Translations under genes and position numbers: made by a program
From: CAYNST01 sp964434105
Lineage (GTDB): Bacteria; Pseudomonadota; Gammaproteobacteria; Pseudomonadales; Cellvibrionaceae
Reading direction: 5' to 3'
Assembly: GCA_964434105.1 (NCBI GenBank)
Contig: CAYSTJ010000001.1
Location: forward strand, 88,701 to 152,700
Length of the DNA: 64,000 bases
Shown: positions 16,989-24,213 of the stretch, piece by piece
How positions within the stretch are numbered: the stretch's first letter is position 1
Layout of the letters: the number at the start of each line of letters is the position of its first letter
Notes under the pieces: generated by a model
Database searches by the model: none
Seen by the model: only the letters and a program-made list of their open reading frames with translations
What the model was told of the DNA's origin: nothing

Positions 16989-17186
16989 CTAACTTGCTGA
17001 CTTTTGCCAGACCCGCAGTTCTTCGATCAATTCGCGGATCTTCTGCAGCTCCGTAATCAACAGTTCGCGCCGTACATGGGAGCGGTAAGTAGATTCGGCA
17101 ATAAGTTGCGCAGATTCCAGATTGTCCCTGGCTTCCTGCAGCCCGAACCGGGCAGCTGATTCGATTAACTCGATCGACGTTTGCAT
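16989..17186 (-). CDS. Small helical protein (65 aa)
   Basis: Short frame with high helix propensity ('ARDNLESAQLIAESTYRSHVRRELL', 'LITELQKIRELIEELR'), no signal and no recognised family. GGTGA stands upstream of the ATG. The amphipathic heptad pattern is more protein-like than a random frame, so I consider it a plausible small cytoplasmic protein. Confidence 0.5.
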   Translation of the reverse strand: MQTSIELIESAARFGLQEARDNLESAQLIAESTYRSHVRRELLITELQKIRELIEELRVWQKSAS

Positions 17187-17339
17187 AATTTCACCGGGTA
17201 TCTAAGGGTTGAACGACCCTGAATGAATACAGTCTATGCGCGAAATAATATGATTGTTTATCACGGGATTGCAACAACCATCGGTGGTAATTTTACCGTG
17301 GTGGAATCCGGTGCCAATCCCGTTGGACGTCCGGTTGGG

Positions 17340-17552
17340 CTAATTATAAAGCGCGTGATTACTTGTAAAATTTGCCCTGGCATGTCCAAGGTTTTCATTT
17401 AATCCGTCGAACCAGCCTTCCCACCACTGCATATAATGGTCTGCTCGTGATCGTTGCGGGTTATTTTTTAACCAGCTGCTGAGTGTGAAGTCAAGTGTTG
17501 GCGAGTTTATTCCCTTTTTATAGGCATTCTTACCAAGCGAACGAATTTTCAT
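17340..17552 (-). CDS. Ribosome modulation factor-like small protein
   Basis: 70 aa, basic N-terminus. 'GKNAYKKGINSP' followed after a spacer by 'WWEGWFDGLNE' resembles the 'A-x-x-x-G-x-x-x-G ... W-x-x-G-W' pattern of ribosome modulation factor (RMF), the stationary-phase protein that dimerises 70S ribosomes. The start at 17552 has GGAG about 10 nt upstream; an ATG at 17567 would have none. The middle is longer than in E. coli RMF, so this is an RMF-like relative rather than certain RMF. It sits in an area rich in stress genes. Confidence 0.6.
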   Translation of the reverse strand: MKIRSLGKNAYKKGINSPTLDFTLSSWLKNNPQRSRADHYMQWWEGWFDGLNENLGHARANFTSNHALYN

Positions 17553-17641
17553 AAAAAGTGACTCCAATAAAACGATACATAGGACGGGGTACTGCGTACT
17601 ACCAATCTAGCAATAAGTGAACCAGTATAGGTAATCAGGAG

Positions 17642-17868
17642 GTAACTATTCAGCGCGTGTCGTCACTGTCCAGATTGCGTCCAGATTTGTTCAGAGCAAG
17701 GCGAATAATGTGAGTTTACGCGTGTCGATACGCCGCGCATCCTGCGCGTTGCCCTACGGGCCGCCTGGCAGGCGTTCAAACCAGTTCCCGACAGGTTTGT
17801 GACCATTTTTTAACGCAGCTTTCATTGGTAGGTGCAGGGGCAAACCGGGGCGCCAGCTGAACAGTTCC
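17642..17868 (+). mobile_element. MITE copy (227 bp) with perfect 8-bp duplication
   Basis: Ends GTAACTATTCAGC and GCTGAACAGTTCC (slightly eroded right end). It is flanked on both sides by ATCAGGAG (17634-17641 and 17869-17876). The interior holds the family core and an imperfect AAACCAGTTCCCGACAGGTTT hairpin. It lies between the RMF-like gene and the isochorismatase-type gene. Confidence 0.95.
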
Positions 17869-17959
17869 ATCAGGAGAAGGCCTGTTGAGGGTCGATACGC
17901 CTGGGGCGAGGATGGCCGGACAATCGCTGAACAACCCATCGGTGTGCGAGGTTTAGGTT

Positions 17960-18559
17960 ATGACAGACAATCCAGGCAGCAACGCAACGGAGACGCCCGC
18001 GACGGCATTGATAATCATCGATATGATCAATGATCTGGAATTTCCAGGGGGCGAGGACATCCTTGAGGATGCATTAAAGGCCGCTGAACGCATCGCAGCG
18101 CTGAAAAGACGGGCGGATGCGGCAGCGATTCCGGTGATATTTGCCAATGACAATTTCGGTCGCTGGCGTTCGGATTTCAGGGAGGTCATTCGTCATTGCC
18201 GCCATCCGACAAAGCGGGGCCACCCCATCGTTGATTTACTCAACCCGACGCCAGAAGACTATTTTGTTCTGAAACCCCGACACTCCGCATTCTTTGCCAC
18301 ACCCCTGGAGCTGCTGTTGCGACATCTTGGTTGCGAACGGTTGGTGTTGTGCGGTCTTACCGGCGATATGTGCGTCCAGTTCACCGCCTGTGATGCCTAT
18401 ATGCGCGACTTCAAGCTGGTTGTTCCAGCGGATTGTACGGCCTCTCAGCGTGTTGGGCGCAATCAGGCGGCGTTACAGTATATGGCCGAGACGCTCAGGG
18501 CGGATATTCGCCAGTCCGCCGACGTTGATCTTCGGCGTGAACCAGCGGTTTTTGGATAA
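17960..18559 (+). CDS. Isochorismatase-family cysteine hydrolase
   Basis: 199-aa hydrolase of the isochorismatase/nicotinamidase fold. The triad appears as Asp21 in 'LIIIDMIND', a Lys in 'VLKPRHSAF', and Cys138 in 'LCGLTGDMCVQ', which is preceded by the usual 'LRHLGCERLVLCG' strand. The likely substrates are amides or carbamoyl compounds; a specific one cannot be named. The gene is preceded by an AGG box and a mobile element about 90 bp upstream. It is convergent with htpX. Confidence 0.9.
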   Translation: MTDNPGSNATETPATALIIIDMINDLEFPGGEDILEDALKAAERIAALKRRADAAAIPVIFANDNFGRWRSDFREVIRHCRHPTKRGHPIVDLLNPTPEDYFVLKPRHSAFFATPLELLLRHLGCERLVLCGLTGDMCVQFTACDAYMRDFKLVVPADCTASQRVGRNQAALQYMAETLRADIRQSADVDLRREPAVFG

Positions 18560-18618
18560 GCTGCCGGAAATCAGAAAATCCGGTGTGTTACCGGCCGACC
18601 AGCCGGCAGGCGATGCCA

Positions 18619-19503
18619 TCAGGCCCGCGCTTGCAGGGCCTGTATGCGGACCTCCAGCGGAGGGTGCGTGGAGAATAGCTCCTGAAAATTGCGTTTGGCG
18701 CCTGTGGCAATGCCAAAAGCGACCAGCGTTTCGGGCATTTGATTGGGGACTGCGGTTTCGGCCTGGAGCCGGCGCAGCGCGTCGATCATGCTCTGCCGGT
18801 CTGCCAGCGTCGCGCCAGCATGATCGGCCCGGAACTCCCGCCGCCTTGAGAACCACGCAACAATCATATTGGCCAGGAAGGCCAGAATGATTTCGGATAT
18901 AAACGTCGCAATAAAAAAACCGATGCCGTGGCCGTTTTCCGTGCGGAATACCACGCGATCGACGGTATGACCAATGATGCGGGCGAAAAACATCACAAAC
19001 GTGTTGATCACTCCCTGAATCAGCGCCAGGGTGACCATGTCGCCGTTGGCGACGTGGCCGATTTCATGCCCGAGAACGGCGCGCACTTCATTCCGGTTGA
19101 ACCGTTGCAGCATGCCAGCGCTGACGGCCACCAACGCCGCATTACGGTTCCAGCCGGTGGCAAAGGCGTTGGATTGCTGCGCCGGGAAAATGCCAACTTC
19201 CGGCATGCGAATACCGGCTTTATCCGAGAGCTCGCGCACCGTCTCCAGCAGCCAGCGTTCTTCTGCATTGCGCGGATTCTCGATGACGTATACCCGCGCG
19301 GCGCGCTTGGCCATCCATTTCGAGATGAAAAGCGATATCAATGCGCCGCTAAAACCGAAAACAGCACAGAATATCAGCAATGATGTGAAGTCCAGCCCGC
19401 CGCTGGCATCAAGGTAGCGGCCCACCCCCAACAGGTTGAGAGTGATGCTGGCAACGACAAGGACGGCCAGGTTGGTGAGCAGGAATAATCCGATTCTAAA
19501 CAC
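18619..19503 (-). CDS. htpX: Membrane protease HtpX
   Basis: 294-aa zinc metalloprotease of the inner membrane (M48B). It clears damaged membrane proteins together with FtsH. It has two N-terminal helices, the zinc motif 'VLGHEIGHVANGD', two further helices, and the downstream 'SRRREFRADHAGA' carrying the third ligand Glu. The C-terminal 'STHPPLEVRIQAL' is typical. The start codon is GTG, with GAGGT about 11 nt upstream. FtsH itself is encoded at 53981-55894 in this window. Confidence 0.96.
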   Translation of the reverse strand: MFRIGLFLLTNLAVLVVASITLNLLGVGRYLDASGGLDFTSLLIFCAVFGFSGALISLFISKWMAKRAARVYVIENPRNAEERWLLETVRELSDKAGIRMPEVGIFPAQQSNAFATGWNRNAALVAVSAGMLQRFNRNEVRAVLGHEIGHVANGDMVTLALIQGVINTFVMFFARIIGHTVDRVVFRTENGHGIGFFIATFISEIILAFLANMIVAWFSRRREFRADHAGATLADRQSMIDALRRLQAETAVPNQMPETLVAFGIATGAKRNFQELFSTHPPLEVRIQALQARA

Positions 19504-19605
19504 GTTGGTTTACCTCGCTGGATCGAAACAGAATGATTTTGTCTAATATGGTAGCGTCGGGGGCGGCTTTCAAGAGAGGGGCCGGCCGGCGCCCCGCGGT
19601 CTCCT

Positions 19606-21132
19606 CTAGTGCTCTTTCAGCTCCAGGTGATAGAGGTCCTTGCGCCGGTCCTTGATATTGGTCACCGAGCCCTCGTTGCGGAGCACTTTCAATTTGTCCA
19701 GGTCGAGATCCGAAAAGATGATCATTTCGGTGTTCGGTGTTGTCTCCGCCATGATGGCATCCTGCGGAAAGGCGAAATCCGAGGGCGAAAACACGGCCGA
19801 TTGGGCGTATTGCACGTCGAGATTATCAACACTGGGCAGATTGCCCACAGATCCCGCCATGGCGACGTAGCATTCATTTTCGATAGCACGGGCCTGGGCA
19901 CAGTAACGCACTCGCAGATAAGCGTTTTTGGTATCGGTCCAGAACGGCACAAACAGTATATCGATTTTCTGCAACGCCAGCAGGCGCGACAGCTCTGGAA
20001 ACTCCACGTCATAGCAGATCAGAATGCCGATACGCCCGGAATCGGTGTCGAAGATGTTCAGCTTGTCACCCCCTTCAATTACCCAGTTGTGCCTCTCCTG
20101 GGGGGTGATATGGATTTTTCGCTGCTCGTCGATGGATCCGTCGCGGCGACACAAATACGCGACATTGTAAATCCGGTCGTTTTCAAGTACCGGCATGGAG
20201 CCGCCGATGATATTGATGTTATAGGACACCGCGAGATGCGACATCTTCTTCACAAAGGTATCCGTGTAACCGGCCAGGTGGCGCACGGCTTCGTGGCTGT
20301 TCTTGAACTGCTCCAGCCCCATCAATGGTGCATTGAAAAACTCCGGAAACAGCACAAAGTCACTCTCGTAGTCGGAAACCGCGTCCACGAAATACTCGAC
20401 CTGATTCATCAGCCCGTCGACCGACGTGACCTTGCGCATCTGCCACTGTACCACACCGACACGGACCACCGTCTTGCGTGATTTGATGACGGTATCGGCC
20501 GGATCGTAAAGGATGTTGTGCCATTCCAGTAAGGTGGCGTAGCCGGATGATTTCTCATCCTGCGGCAGATACTGGCGCAACAGGCGTTTCACCTGAAAAT
20601 CATTGGCCAGCTGGAAGGAGAGGATCGGGTCGTAGACTTCTTTGCGAGCCACCTTCTCGATATATTGGGCGGGACTGATCTGGTCGGCGTAATTGTAGTA
20701 TTCGGGAATACGACCACCGGCAATAATGGCTCGATAGTTCTCCTGTCGGCACAATTCCTTGCGGGCGTCATACAGGCGACGCCCCAGGCGGTAGCCACGG
20801 TAATCCGGGTGGATAAACATATCGAGCCCGTAAAGGGAATCCCCGTTCGCATCATTGATTACTTCATCCTTGTGATTGATGAGATCTTCGTATTTATGCG
20901 GGTTGCTGAAGCGACTGTATTTGACCAGCAGCGTGAGGGCAACGCCCACAATCTGGTCGTTGTCTACGATGCAGATCTGGCCCTCCGGAAACGCCGATAT
21001 CAGCCGGTTGATGGTTTTGACGGGCCAGGCGCCACCAAGATCGTCGTAGACGCGATCCATCAGCGCCTTGATCTGCGGATAGTCACCGCTCTCGATGTTT
21101 CTGAGTGTGAGATGTAGCTCGGGCGATTCCAA
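19606..21132 (-). CDS. GNAT acetyltransferase-nitrilase fusion protein
   Basis: 508-aa fusion. Residues 1 to about 210 form a GNAT N-acetyltransferase domain ('IHPDYRGYRLGRRLYDARKELC' is the acetyl-CoA loop). About 225-500 is a carbon-nitrogen hydrolase with a Glu in 'LFPEFF', a Lys in 'EQRKIHITPQE', and the nucleophile Cys in 'ILICYDVEFPE'. This architecture is known from many bacteria but its substrate is not established. I choose TTG at 21132: GGAGAG lies 6 nt upstream and it matches the usual length, whereas the longer ATG frame to 21246 has neither. Confidence 0.9.
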   Translation of the reverse strand: MESPELHLTLRNIESGDYPQIKALMDRVYDDLGGAWPVKTINRLISAFPEGQICIVDNDQIVGVALTLLVKYSRFSNPHKYEDLINHKDEVINDANGDSLYGLDMFIHPDYRGYRLGRRLYDARKELCRQENYRAIIAGGRIPEYYNYADQISPAQYIEKVARKEVYDPILSFQLANDFQVKRLLRQYLPQDEKSSGYATLLEWHNILYDPADTVIKSRKTVVRVGVVQWQMRKVTSVDGLMNQVEYFVDAVSDYESDFVLFPEFFNAPLMGLEQFKNSHEAVRHLAGYTDTFVKKMSHLAVSYNINIIGGSMPVLENDRIYNVAYLCRRDGSIDEQRKIHITPQERHNWVIEGGDKLNIFDTDSGRIGILICYDVEFPELSRLLALQKIDILFVPFWTDTKNAYLRVRYCAQARAIENECYVAMAGSVGNLPSVDNLDVQYAQSAVFSPSDFAFPQDAIMAETTPNTEMIIFSDLDLDKLKVLRNEGSVTNIKDRRKDLYHLELKEH

Positions 21133-21561
21133 AGTAGCTCTCCGCGTTGACTGATAGGGTTGGGTTCGGACCGCATAGTATTGTGTCTGGATGCGGCCGT
21201 CCATCGGTGCTGAAGCTGGACGACGCCAGTGTCCTGCCGCAGGCAACTTCAGACGGCATCGACGAAATCAGTGGCGGACATACTGTTATACGCGCCAGGC
21301 GCTATTGCAGACGGTCGAAGCCACCGAAGTTGGTGAGTCTGTGGCAGTTCAGGCCATCTCCAGACAGGAATAGCACAGCGGCGCTATGCCCAGTTCTCAA
21401 TCCCGGCAAGCGGCTCCGGACTTCGGGCGCGAGATTTTGTATCCGGTGCCGGAGCTTGCTATGATCCCATGGCCCCTGACCGGACGGCGGCCGTTATTGC
21501 CAGCGCGCCGGTATTGGGGGGAATACGCGTAATTAATCTGTTGACTCGATGTGCTTGTGAA

Positions 21562-22410
21562 ATGACCAATGACCCGGTAACAGACACCTGCAGCAGACAC
21601 AGGGCTTGCCGACTGTTAATTCCACTCATGGTTTTTATGACCTGGGCCGGTCAGTTGTGGGCCAAACCGGTGGAGCTGGGTTATCAGATCCTGCAGACAA
21701 GTCCGCACGACACCCGAATTTTCACGCAGGGGCTGCTGGTCCAGGGCGATACCCTGGTCGAGACATCCGGCCTTTATGGGCAGTCGTTTATCATCCGCTA
21801 TGACCAGCACACTGGTGCCCAGCGGCAGTTCAAGCGCTTTCCTGCGCGTTATTTTGCAGAGGGTGTCGCCGGGTACCAGGGGCATCTCTATGTGTTGACG
21901 TGGAAGGCCGGCGTCCTTATGCAGCTTGATGAGCAATCGTTGGCCGTAGTCGGTACCCGTCAATATGACGGAGAGGGCTGGGGACTTACGCACAATAATC
22001 GGCATTTTATCGTCAGTAACGGTAGCGATCGGTTACAGTTCCGCGACCTGAAAACCTTTAAGTCTGTCCGGGAGCTTCGGGTTGTCGACCCTGACCGGAC
22101 CTGGGAAAACCTGAATGAACTGGAATTCGCTGATGGCTTGATATGGGCAAATGTCTGGCAGAGTTCCAACATCCTGGCGATCGACCCCGAGGACGGTCGT
22201 GTGCGGGGTATACTGAACCTTTCGCGCCTGAGCGACGTCAACAATACCCGTCCCGGCGATTCTGTATTGAACGGTATTGCCTATAACCCGGCGACGGGGA
22301 CTTACTGGGTGACCGGAAAACTGTGGCCGAATCGGTACGAAATCCGGATACAGTGGCCGGAGACTTCCAGACCTGAAAACATCAATGTGACTAAAGACGG
22401 AGCGTCATGA
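21562..22410 (+). CDS. Glutaminyl-peptide cyclotransferase (glutamine cyclotransferase family)
   Basis: About 282 aa with an N-terminal hydrophobic export signal ('LLIPLMVFMTWAGQLWA'). The mature part is a beta-propeller of the plant/bacterial glutamine cyclotransferase family: 'FTQGLLVQGDTLVETSGLYGQS', 'EGWGLTHNNRHFIVSNGSD' and 'ENLNELEFADGLIWANVW'. The enzyme turns N-terminal glutamine into pyroglutamate on exported proteins. The start is uncertain: ATG 21562 gives the best signal peptide but has a weak ribosome site. Its last four bases overlap the next gene (ATGA), so the pair is translationally coupled. Confidence 0.87.
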   Translation: MTNDPVTDTCSRHRACRLLIPLMVFMTWAGQLWAKPVELGYQILQTSPHDTRIFTQGLLVQGDTLVETSGLYGQSFIIRYDQHTGAQRQFKRFPARYFAEGVAGYQGHLYVLTWKAGVLMQLDEQSLAVVGTRQYDGEGWGLTHNNRHFIVSNGSDRLQFRDLKTFKSVRELRVVDPDRTWENLNELEFADGLIWANVWQSSNILAIDPEDGRVRGILNLSRLSDVNNTRPGDSVLNGIAYNPATGTYWVTGKLWPNRYEIRIQWPETSRPENINVTKDGAS

Positions 22411-23384
22411 AAACACGTACTTTCAGAGGAGCGGCTGTTGGCACGGGGCTGGTGCTGGCGTTGCTGCTGCAATCGGCCTGCTCCGACAGGCAGGAGCCCG
22501 CCGACGCCGAGGCGGGGCTGGACGCACAGCCAGCGTCGAGCGAAAAACCGGCCGACACAATTGGGGGTAGCAGAACGGCATCCGGCCCTCCGTTAAACGA
22601 TACCGGCGTGGTGTTTGCCGGGAACCATCCGCGCACGGTCAATCAGGATTGCAAGGGTATTATCAGCCCGGATGACGAGTGGGTGATGGATGAGACCTTC
22701 GACAGGCTGGAATTTGTGGGGCAGGATTGCGAATACGGACGCGACGCAACGCACCCGGATGACAGCGACGGGCACGCAGGCTTCTCGCTGGTCAAGCTGG
22801 ACGCGCAGGGCCAGGGTTTGCCGGCCGATGCAGATCAATGGCACTGCGTCCACGATAATGTTACCGGCCTGACCTGGGAGGCAAAGGCGCCGGCGGACGG
22901 CACGCCCGGCAATGCCGGCCTGCACGATGCTGACGACCGCTTTTCCTTTTATAGTACCGACACCAACGCCAACGGTGGCGACATTGGCAACTGGAACAGG
23001 GATTGGAACGATTGCGCCGGCTACCGCGAGGGGGCGCCGATAACCTTTTGCAATACGCAGAGTTACGCCGAACGTGTGAATGCTGGCGGGTTGTGCGGAT
23101 TTCATGACTGGCGGCTGCCGACATTTAACGAATTGCTGGGGATAGTGAACTACGCGCGGACGGAACCAACCGCCGAAATGGGTTTCTTTCCCCACACGCA
23201 GCCGGAAGCCTACTGGACATCATCGATTCTGGCGCGCGACGGCAAGCTGGCCCGGTATATCAATTTTCGTTTTGGGGTCACCAGCATAGGCTATCGTACC
23301 GACAGCTACCACGTCCGGCTGGTGCGTGGCGCAAGCGCCGTCAATACGGCTGAAGCCAGTAACGCAGGAGGCCAGGCAAAGTGA
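22407..23384 (+). CDS. DUF1566 (Lcl-domain) lipoprotein
   Basis: 325-aa lipoprotein with lipobox LQSAC (Cys25) and a disordered Ala/Glu-rich spacer. Two DUF1566/Lcl-type blocks follow. The sequence carries 'DNVTGLTWEAK', 'CGFHDWRLPTFNELLGI' and the end 'YWTSSILARDG' to 'YHVRLVRG', the standard layout of the fold related to C-type lectins and FGly-generating enzymes. Relatives are often surface or adhesion proteins. The gene overlaps its neighbours by 4 bp on both sides, forming a three-gene coupled unit with the glutaminyl cyclase and the next DUF1566 gene. Confidence 0.85.
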   Translation: MKTRTFRGAAVGTGLVLALLLQSACSDRQEPADAEAGLDAQPASSEKPADTIGGSRTASGPPLNDTGVVFAGNHPRTVNQDCKGIISPDDEWVMDETFDRLEFVGQDCEYGRDATHPDDSDGHAGFSLVKLDAQGQGLPADADQWHCVHDNVTGLTWEAKAPADGTPGNAGLHDADDRFSFYSTDTNANGGDIGNWNRDWNDCAGYREGAPITFCNTQSYAERVNAGGLCGFHDWRLPTFNELLGIVNYARTEPTAEMGFFPHTQPEAYWTSSILARDGKLARYINFRFGVTSIGYRTDSYHVRLVRGASAVNTAEASNAGGQAK

Positions 23385-23914
23385 GCAAACCAACAATATA
23401 CCTGAAAACCGGCATGGCCATTCTTCTCATGTTGCCCGGCCTTGTCACCGCCGTGCAGATCTGTGAGCGTGATACCCTCCGGCCGGAAACCGCGGCGGTT
23501 GCACTCGAAGTGGATGGCGATGTGGTCAAGGACCCGGTTACCGGTCTGATGTGGCGGCGTTGTTTCGAAGGTGTCAGCGGCGAGCGCTGCGATAGTGGCG
23601 AACCCAGCCTTATGTCCTGGCCGGCAGCCCTGCTGCATATCGAGGACATCAATCAGGCTGGCGATGCGGAGACCTATACGGACTGGCGCCTGCCGAATAT
23701 CAAGGAAATAGCCAGCATTGCCGACCTGCAGTGCTCCAACCCGTCACTGAATGCCGACGCATTCCCCTCGGCGCCGGCCATGCGCATATGGTCGTCAACG
23801 CCATACGAGTTCTATCCGCACTTTTCCTGGTATGTCGATACCAAGGATATGCTGGTCGATCATGTGGAGCGATCAGCGCGATACGGTGTTCTTCTGGTCC
23901 GCAGTTTTCAGTAA
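23381..23914 (+). CDS. Second DUF1566 (Lcl-domain) secreted protein
   Basis: 177 aa with a cleavable signal ('MAILLMLPGLVTA') and a single DUF1566 domain: 'DPVTGLMWRRC', 'YTDWRLPNIKEIASIADL', 'IWSSTPYEFYPHFSWYVDTKD' and 'VLLVRSFQ'. The GTG start overlaps the previous stop (GTGA). It lacks a lipobox, so it is probably periplasmic or secreted. Tandem coupling with a larger DUF1566 lipoprotein suggests that the two interact. Confidence 0.84.
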   Translation: MSKPTIYLKTGMAILLMLPGLVTAVQICERDTLRPETAAVALEVDGDVVKDPVTGLMWRRCFEGVSGERCDSGEPSLMSWPAALLHIEDINQAGDAETYTDWRLPNIKEIASIADLQCSNPSLNADAFPSAPAMRIWSSTPYEFYPHFSWYVDTKDMLVDHVERSARYGVLLVRSFQ

Positions 23915-24069
23915 TGCGGTCGCTTTAATCATCGTTGACACTGGCGTCACTCCTGTGGCGCCTGTGACTGAAGTCTCATTCCTACGGCATAAGCCGGCCA
24001 GTTCCACGTCACACTCTGCCTGATAGTGGAAACTATGAACGGCATCAATGATTGATCTGATCAATACGT

Positions 24070-24121
24070 AATACCATCCTCGACAGATTCTGCGTCCGGA
24101 ATCTGGGGCAAAAATGGTATG
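24070..24121. other. Nested two-stem inverted repeat before the DUF1592 gene
   Basis: An outer stem ATACCAT / ATGGTAT (24071-24077 with 24114-24120) encloses an inner perfect stem CAGATTC / GAATCTG (24084-24090 with 24099-24105). It lies about 93 bp upstream of the DUF1592-type lipoprotein start, so it could be a leader RNA structure or a protein-binding site. There is no T-run, so it is not a simple terminator. Confidence 0.5.
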
Positions 24122-24213
24122 ACGTTCCAATCACACTAAAGTTAGCGAAAAAAAACTCCAAGACAGTAATAGCTTCGCTGCTGACATTCTAATTCGAATA
24201 AAGGAACAGCGTT

